64,000 nt of DNA from Ruminococcaceae bacterium HV4-5-B5C (GTDB lineage Bacteria; Bacillota; Clostridia; Oscillospirales; Acutalibacteraceae). Where the stretch lies: positions 412,869-476,868 of the forward strand of contig FXYJ02000002.1 of NCBI GenBank assembly GCA_900184925.1, given 5' to 3'. The position numbers were made by a program, and so were the translations under genes. The notes under the pieces were generated by a model. It was not told the DNA's origin, searched no databases, and saw only the letters and a program-made list of their open reading frames with translations. Shown here one piece after another: positions 55,782 through 63,602 of the stretch; the first letter of the stretch is position 1, and every line of letters starts with the position of its first letter.

Positions 55782-56981
55782 ATGAGCGTGAAAAAAGCGT
55801 GTGCTTCTGCCGATATGGTAAAAGGTTGGAATGATATTGATTTCAAAAAGACAGAAAACCATGTCAAAAAGCTGCAAATGCGCATTTCCAGAGCGTATCA
55901 AGACGGAGCCTTCGGCAAGATGAAATCATTACAGCATAAGATAATACACTCGTCTGAAGCCAAAGCATTGGCAGTGAAGGCCGTTACTACTAATAGGGGT
56001 AAAAACACATCTGGTATTGATGGTGTACTATGGACTACGCCTGAGGACAAAATGAACGCGGTTTTCGACTTGAGGCCCAGAGGGTATAAGACGTTACCTT
56101 TGAAGCGAGTTTATATTCCGAAAGCTGACGGTAAAAAGCGCCCGTTAAGTATTCCTACTATGAAAGATCGGGCCATGCAGACTTTATATAAGTTTGCACT
56201 GGAGCCTATTGCAGAAATCACGGCAGACCCACACTCGTATGGTTTCAGAAAAGGTAAATGTACGCGAGATGCCGTCAAAAGATGCGTTGAGGTGTTGTCA
56301 GCCCCAGAACAGACGTGGGTATTGAAGGCAGACATTAAAGGCTGCTTCGATAATATATCCCATAGTTGGGTGATGGAGCATATTCCTATTGATAAATCGA
56401 TCCTACTGAAATTCCTCAAAAGCGGATTTATAGAACAAAGGAAATGGAATCCGACTGAGCGAGGAATATCACAAGGAGGCAGTATCTCGTCCGTTATCTG
56501 CAACATGGTATTAGACGGATTAGAAAAGGAGTTGGAAACCGCTTGCCACTCCGAGGTCCACTTTGTCCGATATGCCGACGACTTTATAGTTATTAGTGCA
56601 AGAAAGGAGTTGTTGGAACGGTCAGCGATGCAGACCATAAAACCATTTCTGGCAAAACGAGGTTTGCAACTGTCGATAAAGAAAACGGTAATCATTCATA
56701 TAAAGGACGGATTCGACTTCGTTGGATGGAATGTAAGAAAGGACGATGAGCAGGTGCTTGTCGAGCCGTCAACTAAAAATCTAAATTCTTTCTTGGACAA
56801 GATTAATGACGTCATAAAGTTTTATCCCTATTCCAAATACGAACGGCACACAGCCTCGGAGCCCATCATAGTAAGGTGGGTGGATTATCACAGAGGCATA
56901 ATAACAGAGTCATCACTAAGCCGTGTGGGGAATGCTGTCTATCGTGCCTTGGAGAGTGGACACAGGATAACCGTCTTGTAA
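55782..56981 (+). CDS. ltrA: Group II intron-type reverse transcriptase/maturase, C-terminally short
   Basis: 399 residues. The N-terminal RVT_N region (KGWNDIDFKKTENHVKKLQM) is followed by the RT palm, with KADIKGCFDNIS, RGISQGGSISSVICNMVLDG and the catalytic YADD at about residues 264-267. The X/maturase region is only partly present (VRWVDYHRGIITESSLSRVG), and the HNH endonuclease domain usual in this class is absent. ATG 55782 follows GGAGGGAGTGAG. A possible intron 5' end, GTGTGCACG, lies at ~55647, only ~135 bases upstream, far too close for a full ribozyme. I found no domain V after the gene. It is probably a decayed intron. Confidence 0.85.
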   Translation: MSVKKACASADMVKGWNDIDFKKTENHVKKLQMRISRAYQDGAFGKMKSLQHKIIHSSEAKALAVKAVTTNRGKNTSGIDGVLWTTPEDKMNAVFDLRPRGYKTLPLKRVYIPKADGKKRPLSIPTMKDRAMQTLYKFALEPIAEITADPHSYGFRKGKCTRDAVKRCVEVLSAPEQTWVLKADIKGCFDNISHSWVMEHIPIDKSILLKFLKSGFIEQRKWNPTERGISQGGSISSVICNMVLDGLEKELETACHSEVHFVRYADDFIVISARKELLERSAMQTIKPFLAKRGLQLSIKKTVIIHIKDGFDFVGWNVRKDDEQVLVEPSTKNLNSFLDKINDVIKFYPYSKYERHTASEPIIVRWVDYHRGIITESSLSRVGNAVYRALESGHRITVL

Positions 56982-57013
56982 TGCTTGCGGGGGCATTGTT
57001 CCCGTCTCATAAA

Positions 57014-57061
57014 AAAAGTTATACCCCCTATTCGTGCACGTAGGGAGTATAACTTTTTTAT
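57014..57061 (+). terminator. Hairpin with T-run after the reverse transcriptase
   Basis: AAAAAAGTTATAC and GTATAACTTTTTT, with CCCTA/TAGGG inside and a GTGCAC-containing loop, form a long stem 33 bases after the stop codon. Confidence 0.75.
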
Positions 57062-57070
57062 TATAAACAT

Positions 57071-57535
57071 ATCGTAAAAGCACCTGCGAGTTGCGGGTAT
57101 CGGTTTGTACAGCGATTTAGGCTGTATCAAGTTTTATTCTGACACGAAAACTAATATAAGTTACAAGCGTAAACCCAAGCAGGGAGTGTTGCAGTGGTTG
57201 AGTCATAGGGTTACAACGGCTACTTCCATAGTTGTAGAAGAATTCACGGTAGCTTTGAAAAAACTGTTACATAAAATCAGACTCCGTATCATCGATCTAT
57301 AAAGGTGACCGCAAGACTAGTTTTGCATTTTGAGGTTTGCTGAGTGAGCTTCTCATTCCATCTCGGTTAGATGTGTTCTTTCCGTTTGGTAATTGACAGT
57401 TTCAAGTACCCGGTAAAACAAGAGAATCACCTTAAGCAGCGAAATTTCGCGAATCCGATTGGAGACCACCTGATTCCTAGTCGACAACGGATCAGGCTAT
57501 CCCGAAGTGGATTCATATATATTAAAGGTGATGGC
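57071..57535. other. Long stretch without a supported gene
   Basis: 465 bases of AT-rich DNA. An open frame at 57105-57302 has no ribosome-binding site and no recognisable family. A 12-base perfect palindrome, GCGAAATTTCGC, lies at 57439-57450. No intron domain V, tRNA or repeat array was seen. It may be debris of a mobile element. Confidence 0.4.
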
Positions 57536-57868
57536 TCAAACTCCCGATTCATTTAATGCGTTTCTGATAGCAATATTGACTAGCTTAAAAATACTTACCC
57601 CGTATTTTTCTTTTAACTTTTCAAGACCCGATAGATTGCTTTCCCTAATCAGTAAGGTGTGTGTTACTGAAATTTCGTTACTGCCTTTTTCATATAGTTG
57701 GATATTTTCTGTCTTTATCAAATTCGAAAGGCACTCATTGATTAAGTCAGTAACTGAAGCGTCATACACTGTTGAAAGCTCTTCAAGTTTGGAGTACAGG
57801 CTATCTTCGATCTCATAATTTCGACGAATTTTTTGTTCTCTCTTTTTGAAAACACTATCAAATAACAT
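57536..57868 (-). CDS. Tandem ribbon-helix-helix-like protein, unknown function
   Basis: 110 residues. Two segments have a similar beta-helix-helix pattern: IRRNYEIEDSLYSKLEELST ... LINECLSNLI (about 14-50) and THTLLIRESNLSGLEKLKEK ... LVNIAIRNAL (about 68-105). This could be two RHH (CopG/Arc-like) DNA-binding units in one chain. RHH proteins regulate plasmid copy number, conjugation or toxin genes. It is divergent from a small Cys-rich peptide gene, and AT-rich inverted repeats lie between them, which suggests a regulator with its operator. The assignment rests on pattern only. Confidence 0.55.
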   Translation of the reverse strand: MLFDSVFKKREQKIRRNYEIEDSLYSKLEELSTVYDASVTDLINECLSNLIKTENIQLYEKGSNEISVTHTLLIRESNLSGLEKLKEKYGVSIFKLVNIAIRNALNESGV

Positions 57869-57934
57869 CTTTATACACTCTTTTTCATGCTAATATACCA
57901 GAATTGTAGTGCAACGCTAAATATGTAATAAGTG

Positions 57935-57954
57935 TATAAATGTCTATATTTATA
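57935..57954. promoter_or_regulatory. Inverted repeat in the divergent intergenic region
   Basis: TATAAAT and ATTTATA are separated by six bases between the RHH-like gene and the Cys-rich peptide gene. TATACT at 57991-57996 is a plausible -10 box for the peptide gene. The repeat may be the operator of the RHH-like protein. Confidence 0.35.
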
Positions 57955-58027
57955 GTGTTTAAATATCTTAATTAATATACTAAGGTATGTTATACTCTAA
58001 CAGAACAAATTGAGAGGAGATGAAACT

Positions 58028-58177
58028 ATGAATTGTGCAAAATGTAATACGACCCTCTACAAATGTCAAAAATGTGGTGCGATCGGGTGCAAGGGGCATA
58101 ATTGTCCAAATCGACTTACCAGAATATCGGAAATATTGTCGGTGCAGTACAACGCCATAACACGAATAAAGCTTTAA
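58028..58177 (+). CDS. 49-residue Cys-rich (zinc-ribbon-like) peptide
   Basis: ATG 58028 is 7 bases after GAGAGGAG, a very strong ribosome-binding site. The peptide begins NCAKCNTTLYKCQKCGAIGC and continues KGHNCPN, giving three CxxC-type or near pairs (C3/C6, C13/C16, C21/C26) that could hold one or two zinc ions. The last 20 residues are Ile/Leu-rich. The small size, strong translation signal, promoter and perfect terminator downstream show that it is a real gene. Similar short zinc peptides occur in mobile elements, with unknown roles. Confidence 0.6.
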   Translation: MNCAKCNTTLYKCQKCGAIGCKGHNCPNRLTRISEILSVQYNAITRIKL

Positions 58178-58209
58178 ATAATATGTTCAAGAAGTAATTA
58201 TTATTAATT

Positions 58210-58258
58210 AGCAATCCCCGAAAAGCTCATACCTTAAGCTTTTCGGGGATTGCTTTGT
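58210..58258 (+). terminator. Terminator with an 18-base perfect stem
   Basis: AGCAATCCCCGAAAAGCT at 58210-58227 and its exact reverse complement at 58237-58254 flank a nine-base loop and run into a T-rich tail. Confidence 0.85.
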
Positions 58259-58504
58259 ATAAAAGAGATGGCAGTGAACCCATAAGCACAGAATTTCACA
58301 GAAGATGAAAAGGGCGTTTCCGGTGAAAGGTGGCGCCCTTCTCATTATTTGTCGAATTTTATTGAAAATGGAAATCCATGGGGCTATACTGGTTGTTAAT
58401 GAACAGATTGTTTTGCTCGCGTTTACAGCCGGATTGATTGAAATGCTGTGGAAGACAATATGAAGGTTGCTAATGTGAATTATAGCTTATCAGCACTCTT
58501 ACAA

Positions 58505-58530
58505 GATAGATCATAAATACAAAGTTCGGC
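58505..58530 (-). repeat. Island repeat copy A1 (diverged, inverted)
   Basis: The minus strand reads GCCGAACTTTGTATTTATGA, matching the GAACTTcGcAT core of the other copies with two changes. It lies 35 bases from copy A2. Confidence 0.45.
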
Positions 58531-58536
58531 CAGCAG

Positions 58537-58566
58537 TATGTTTTAGCAAAAATGCGAAGTTCGGTG
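58537..58566 (-). repeat. Island repeat copy A2 (inverted)
   Basis: The minus strand reads CCGAACTTCGCATTTTTGCT and continues AAAACATA. The 11-base core GAACTTCGCAT is identical to copies B and C but in the opposite orientation, 134 bases upstream of the DSR2-like start codon. Confidence 0.6.
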
Positions 58567-58699
58567 AACGGTGGTTATAGCAACAAGTGCAGTTAAAGCT
58601 TTAACGTCAAATCATTGGAGCGTTCTTCGATGGGAAGTAAAATTTGTTTATTAAAGCGTGGCATCTATACAGTTGTCAAAGCGAAGGAAGGATAATTCA

Positions 58700-61651
58700 A
58701 TGGATAAAAAGCAGTTGCTTGAGTTCATCAATTTATTTAGGGATAAGGCAGAAAAAAATAAATTGATTATTTTTGTTGGCGCAGGTGTCTCTTGTAATGT
58801 TAAAGGGATGCCAAGTTGGTATACTTTAATTCAAAAAATGGCTCAAGCAATCAATTATTCTAGGTGTTCTTCATGCCGCTTTAAGTGTAAATGTACGGAT
58901 AAATGTTTATTAAGCAACGAATATACTATGGAAGAATATCTAAAGATACCGCAATATGTTTTTAATAAAAGTCGGAAGAAGTATAAAGAAGTTGTAAGAG
59001 AAAACATAAGTGATGATGTTATCGATGCACCTTTATCCTCCGCTATCTTTGATATTAATCCTGTACACATTATAACTACAAATTACGATAAACTGATTGA
59101 ATCATCCAGTAATGAATTTTGCAAACAATATCAGGTTGTCGTGAAAGATAAAGATTTGTTAAATTCAGTGAAAAGCAAATATATAATCAAAATGCACGGA
59201 GATGTGTCTTATCCGGAAACAATAGTTTTGAAAGAACAAGATTATTTAAATTATTCACAAAATCATGTTTTAATTGAACTCTTTTTGAAATCTCTTCTTA
59301 CCGATCATACAATTCTTTTTTGGGGATATTCGTTAAATGATTACAATATAAAACTTATTTTAAGTTGGTTGAATTATATGAGAACGCAGAATAAAGCATT
59401 ACCACAAAGACAAAGGGTTGGTTACATCGTTTTAGATGACGAAAAGATTAGCCGTACACAGTCGACTTATTTTACAGCGAACAATATTGGTGTCATCAAT
59501 ATTAAAGAAATGCCTTTAATTAGTGATATTCCTGTGAAACTATCCGATGAAAAGGGACAAAGATTATATAGCTTTTTAAAAACAATTTCAGATCCATCAT
59601 TGGAAGAATTTTTATCATCGTCCAGTTCAATCGATTTTGCTGTGAATTTTATGACTCAATATGCTTTCATTGATTATAAAATGCTTTTAAAACTACTATA
59701 TATAAAACAGTATGAAAAAACTGAAACGCAACTCCATTTATTAAATGAAAATGATTACAACCTTTTGGAACAATATATTTGCAATAATGAAAATCCAAAC
59801 TCATATCAGTTAAAGCATTTATTTATTAATGCTGGAGTGGAAACAATATTTTTTGTGAGCGATAGATCTAATAAGAGTTTTCGTACAGGTGATATTAGGG
59901 AAAATCGTTTATTTTGCGATGAATTATTTGTACTGTATATTCAAAACAAATATGATGAACTTGCTTCAAGGCTGGAAAATTTAAAATGCAATTTGATGGA
60001 TAAATATTTTTATACAAGTATTATTTACGGATATTCTGAGGTTATATCTAATTATAATATTATACCTTTTGCTGAATTGTCATTAGACAATCAGGTCGCG
60101 TTTTTGCATAATACAGGTGCATTGGAAATTCTCCAGAAGAATACTTTTGATTCAAATAAGAAGATTATACATTTTATTCAAAATATAGCGTTGACAAAAG
60201 AAAGAGATATGTTTTCCTCATATCTTGATATTTATGATGGAAACTCCAAAAAGCGATTAAGCATAAAAAATTCCTTAGAAAAATTGAAATCAGATATATC
60301 TTCAGGCACCATTAATTTTGGCCGAACTTCGTGTTCGGAAATTTATAATATAAAAAATGAAGTGATATCACAATATAATTTCTATTTCCTGAACCATATT
60401 TTTTTTAATGGATTTAGTGATATAAAAACTTTCTTTAAAACATATATTGAAGCGATGTTATTTGCAAGTACTGAGCAGGCCGAGAAGCCAACAGATTTTT
60501 GGGGAAAATCATTCGACAACAGAAAATATTTTATGAGCATTGTAGACTTTGATATAATTACAAAATTCATTGAACCGAAAGACTTGTTTAACCTTATAAA
60601 TACCTATAAGGTAGTAAAATTTAATACTAGCCAAGAAAATATATTGTCTTTGTGTCATTGCTTTGAAAATCTTTGCTACTCACTCACCAAGGCTAAAACG
60701 TATGGGTATAATCAATCTTCCATTAAAACGTTCTTGAATCTTGCACAAGTACTAAAATTGGTAAATTTGACAAATGAAAACAAACCAATTATTGAAGAGT
60801 CAATGGTAACTCTACTTTATGACCAATTTTTTATTAAATTATTTTTCTCAATTAGTAATTACAATTTTCGGCTATCAATTAAAGTCGTTTCTGATTTGTG
60901 TAAATTACTAACATTTAAGCCAGACATAAGTATAATTAGAAATATAATTTATAGTAATGACTTCTATACTTATGCATCAAATGTCAATTTTGAATGTCTT
61001 AGAAATTTTATTATGTCATGGGGAACAGAATTGCTTATTGATAAGCAAAATGAAATTGGAGATATAATAGAAGCACAACCAGAATTCAATAAAAAAATTA
61101 TTTTATTGCGACTACTATTTAAGTGCATTACGAACGAAGTATTAAAAAACAAATATGTTGCTTTTCTGTCTAGCAATTTTTCAAAATTGGATACATATTC
61201 ACTCTACGACTTTGTATTCAACCATTGGGTTAAACCTTCAATTGAAGAAATAGATTATTTTTTGAAAGGGATAATTGATATTTATAATAAGCAAATTGAA
61301 GGCATTCAATCCATACCAGACCCAGTTGAAACGCATTTAGAATGTGCATATATCTTGTACATCGCAGGAATAATTCCCGACATAAATATTTTGAGTGTCT
61401 TAGCAGAAGGAAGGCCCCATTTACAATTTTTATTGAATCCGAATAATTTTGATTATTCACGAGTTGATTTTTCAAATTATATGTGGGAAAACTTTGCAAG
61501 GCACGAGAAATACATGAAATTGTTTATTGAACACAAGTCCACAATCATTCCTGGTATAGAAACAAAAATAAACGATGGTAGCGCAAGTGAAACAGAAAAA
61601 AAAATACTCTATGGCTTTTTGCTTAGTGGCAAAGAAATATGGAATTTTTGA
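58700..61651 (+). CDS. dsr2: DSR2-like SIR2-domain antiphage NADase
   Basis: 983 residues with an N-terminal SIR2 domain (about 1-300) and a long helical C-terminal region. NAD-site motifs are FVGAGVS (25-31), TTNYD (126-130), MHGD (165-168) and GYSLND (209-214). N128 and H166 would be the catalytic pair, corresponding to N133 and H171 of B. subtilis DSR2. Similarity to DSR2 extends along the protein, including NYSQNHVLIELFLKSLLTDH and the NNFDY segment near the end. DSR2 senses phage tail-tube protein and depletes NAD+. A Cys cluster (C56, C59, C63, C65, C69) is inserted between GAGVS and the NYD motif. ATG 58700 follows AAGGAAGGA. It is far more AT-rich than the chromosome. Confidence 0.88.
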   Translation: MDKKQLLEFINLFRDKAEKNKLIIFVGAGVSCNVKGMPSWYTLIQKMAQAINYSRCSSCRFKCKCTDKCLLSNEYTMEEYLKIPQYVFNKSRKKYKEVVRENISDDVIDAPLSSAIFDINPVHIITTNYDKLIESSSNEFCKQYQVVVKDKDLLNSVKSKYIIKMHGDVSYPETIVLKEQDYLNYSQNHVLIELFLKSLLTDHTILFWGYSLNDYNIKLILSWLNYMRTQNKALPQRQRVGYIVLDDEKISRTQSTYFTANNIGVINIKEMPLISDIPVKLSDEKGQRLYSFLKTISDPSLEEFLSSSSSIDFAVNFMTQYAFIDYKMLLKLLYIKQYEKTETQLHLLNENDYNLLEQYICNNENPNSYQLKHLFINAGVETIFFVSDRSNKSFRTGDIRENRLFCDELFVLYIQNKYDELASRLENLKCNLMDKYFYTSIIYGYSEVISNYNIIPFAELSLDNQVAFLHNTGALEILQKNTFDSNKKIIHFIQNIALTKERDMFSSYLDIYDGNSKKRLSIKNSLEKLKSDISSGTINFGRTSCSEIYNIKNEVISQYNFYFLNHIFFNGFSDIKTFFKTYIEAMLFASTEQAEKPTDFWGKSFDNRKYFMSIVDFDIITKFIEPKDLFNLINTYKVVKFNTSQENILSLCHCFENLCYSLTKAKTYGYNQSSIKTFLNLAQVLKLVNLTNENKPIIEESMVTLLYDQFFIKLFFSISNYNFRLSIKVVSDLCKLLTFKPDISIIRNIIYSNDFYTYASNVNFECLRNFIMSWGTELLIDKQNEIGDIIEAQPEFNKKIILLRLLFKCITNEVLKNKYVAFLSSNFSKLDTYSLYDFVFNHWVKPSIEEIDYFLKGIIDIYNKQIEGIQSIPDPVETHLECAYILYIAGIIPDINILSVLAEGRPHLQFLLNPNNFDYSRVDFSNYMWENFARHEKYMKLFIEHKSTIIPGIETKINDGSASETEKKILYGFLLSGKEIWNF

Positions 61652-61743
61652 TGTGATTTTCTTATGGGTAACGTTTGTTAACTTGGCCTGAACCCCAAAA
61701 ACTGATCCAATAGAAAAGTTAGTCTCACTATGATAATTGTAAG

Positions 61744-61779
61744 CATTTCTTGAACTTCGCATAATGTTTACTTGATACC
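61744..61779 (+). repeat. Island repeat copy B, between DSR2-like and phosphatase genes
   Basis: CATTTCTTGAACTTCGCATA continues ATGTTTACTTGATACC. It aligns with copy C over ~34 bases with two short indels and three or so substitutions. Confidence 0.7.
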
Positions 61780-61832
61780 ATATAGCTGTTGCTTTCAAAC
61801 AGCATGTATTTTTATATTTCACGAGGTACAGT

Positions 61833-62393
61833 ATGAAAATTGTATTTATTAGACATGGTGAACCCAATTATACTCCATGTGATGAAAGAGGATTTATCGG
61901 ACACGGAAGAGCTTTAGCTCCATTGACTGAGCTAGGAATAGTGCAGGCGGAAAAGGTTGCACTAAACAATGTGTTAAGCAAGAGTGAAATAATTGTTTCA
62001 TCACCATATCCTCGTGCTCTGCAAACAGCAGCAATTATATCACGTGAAACAGGAGTTAAATTAACTGTTGAAATGGATTTGCGTGAGTGGGAACCTGATA
62101 AAACCTTTCAATTCAAATCTGCTGATGATGCTGATGCTTTATACCAGGATTTCTGTAATAACAAAGGAGTTTATCCTAACGGAGAAAAAAGAAATTGGGA
62201 GGAAATTGATGAAATAATTGACCGTGTTGATCCCGTGATTCGCTTATACTATAAAGAGGGCTATAACAAAATAATTGTTGTTGCTCATGGGGGGATAATA
62301 AGACGATTTACAGGTGAAGCCAAAGTTCAATATTGTACACCATATATCATTAACTATTGTGGTAACTTTGACTACTTTAAATGGGTTGACTAA
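61833..62393 (+). CDS. Histidine phosphatase family protein
   Basis: 186 residues of the phosphoglycerate mutase-like branch. The phosphate-accepting RHG motif is at residues 7-9 (IFIRHGEPNYT context, with VFIRHGEP), Arg61 is in SPYPRALQT, the acid is in LREWEPD and the second His is His152 in VVAHGGIIRR. All pocket residues are present, so it should be an active phosphatase. Substrate unknown. It is AT-rich and bounded by repeat copies B and C. GAGG lies 7 bases before the ATG. A defence role is suggested only by its place next to a DSR2-like gene. Confidence 0.87.
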   Translation: MKIVFIRHGEPNYTPCDERGFIGHGRALAPLTELGIVQAEKVALNNVLSKSEIIVSSPYPRALQTAAIISRETGVKLTVEMDLREWEPDKTFQFKSADDADALYQDFCNNKGVYPNGEKRNWEEIDEIIDRVDPVIRLYYKEGYNKIIVVAHGGIIRRFTGEAKVQYCTPYIINYCGNFDYFKWVD

Positions 62394-62429
62394 TCACGCC
62401 AAATGAGCAACACTGCGTCCTCTTCCACA

Positions 62430-62463
62430 CATTTTGAACTTCGCATAATTGTTTATTAATACC
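62430..62463 (+). repeat. Island repeat copy C, between phosphatase and recombinase genes
   Basis: CATTTTGAACTTCGCATAAT continues TGTTTATTAATACC, in the same orientation as copy B. It lies 58 bases from the 3' end of the tyrosine recombinase gene. Confidence 0.7.
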
Positions 62464-62520
62464 GGACAAGTATTGTCATAACTGAATTCCAGCAGCTTAC
62501 TAAGCTCCATATCATGATGC

Positions 62521-63453
62521 TCAACTGAACATCATGGCAAGAGGATTTGAATTGACGGCGGCCTGAAGTTGCCCATCGTCTACATGAGTATAGATTTCTG
62601 TTGTAGCTATGCTCTCGTGCCCAAGGAGCTGCTGAAGCGAGCGAATATCTACATGACCATATTTGTACATAAGTGTAGCAGCAGTATGACGCAATTTGTG
62701 GGTAGAAAGGCCTATAGGATTGATTCCTGCAGCCACAATATGTTTTTTCACCACATTTTGAATTGCGCGCGTAGTAAGCCTTCCTCCATTGCGAGAGATA
62801 AACAGTGCATCCGTGCTTACATTCTTTGTGGCTCTAAGCGAAAGCCACTGTGATAGGGCTTGCTTAGCTGCCGGTGTCATATATATCTTGCGTTCCTTAT
62901 TACCTTTGCCAATGACTGATAGTATATCACAATTTACTTGATCAATGTTGAGTGCTGCCAGTTCAGATAGCCTTAAAGCACAGTTCAAAAATATTGTGAT
63001 AATACAGTTATCACGCACAGAACTTGAGCCAGTTTCAATGAGAAGGCGGACGGATTCTTCCAGGGTCAGGCATCTGACAATACGTTTCGGCCTTTTGGGC
63101 GTTTCTAACTCCTCGGTGATATTGTCATTAATCAGATGCACTTTGGTTTTGAGATACTTCCAGAATTGCCGGATGGAAACAATTTTCCGCGTTCTTGTGC
63201 CGGGAGAAGAATGAAGAGCATCCTGACAATAGGCAAGAAATCCATACATGTCACCGAGACTAACTGAACAGATGTAGTCGATGTTGACAAATCGGAAATC
63301 CGAATACGTCTCTCCTCTTGTATCTGCAACATATTTGAAAAATTGCAGAAGATCCAGACGATATTCAATTACAGTGTTTTTGCTGCGCCCTTTAATTGTA
63401 ATGAGGTAAGCTAAATACTGCTCTACGATTGAGCATGATCTATCCCTTTGCAT
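62521..63453 (-). CDS. Tyrosine recombinase (XerC/D-like integrase)
   Basis: 310 residues. An N-terminal SAM-like core-binding domain (about 8-110, SIVEQYLAYLITIKGRSKNT) precedes the catalytic domain. The full set of catalytic residues is visible: Arg161 (CALRLSELAAL), Lys183 (GKGNKERK), His252 and Arg255 (STHKLRHTAAT), His279 (LLGHES) and Tyr288 (TTEIYTHV). ATG 63453 lies 8 bases after AAAGGAG; the longer frame to 63489 is less likely. No excisionase or phage gene is adjacent. It converges on the phosphatase and DSR2-like genes, and repeat copies lie at its 3' side, so these repeats are candidate targets. Confidence 0.93.
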   Translation of the reverse strand: MQRDRSCSIVEQYLAYLITIKGRSKNTVIEYRLDLLQFFKYVADTRGETYSDFRFVNIDYICSVSLGDMYGFLAYCQDALHSSPGTRTRKIVSIRQFWKYLKTKVHLINDNITEELETPKRPKRIVRCLTLEESVRLLIETGSSSVRDNCIITIFLNCALRLSELAALNIDQVNCDILSVIGKGNKERKIYMTPAAKQALSQWLSLRATKNVSTDALFISRNGGRLTTRAIQNVVKKHIVAAGINPIGLSTHKLRHTAATLMYKYGHVDIRSLQQLLGHESIATTEIYTHVDDGQLQAAVNSNPLAMMFS

Positions 63454-63602
63454 ATGATCCACTCCTTTGGCAGGAGTATTGACTCTCACACAACATATTA
63501 CTCACAGGAGTGTACATTAGCGGAATAATGGGCACATGACTGCTGAGCAAATTAATCAACAATAGGCTGTATCGGTTAGGAATTGTAATTGGATGTGACA
63601 AA

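Larger units (their letters stand above)
58255..58699. other. Upstream region of the DSR2-like gene
   Basis: 445 bases. It holds a hairpin with AAGGGCG and CGCCCTT at about 58307-58340, a weak 31-codon open frame near 58363-58460 with no ribosome-binding site, and two inverted copies of the island repeat (58505-58530 and 58537-58566). No clear sigma-A promoter was found for the defence gene. Confidence 0.45.

Noticed and set aside
55416..55901. 161-residue minus-strand open frame
   Set aside because: Mostly antisense to the reverse transcriptase and the upstream fragment; no ribosome-binding site.
57869..58027. CRISPR array or leader
   Set aside because: The AT-rich short inverted repeats are not evenly spaced and no cas genes are present anywhere in the window.
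58490..62470. Classical integron attC sites around the repeat-bounded genes
   Set aside because: No RYYYAAC/GTTRRRY core pair fits the repeats, and the recombinase lacks an obvious IntI-specific insertion, so I describe them only as candidate recombination sites.
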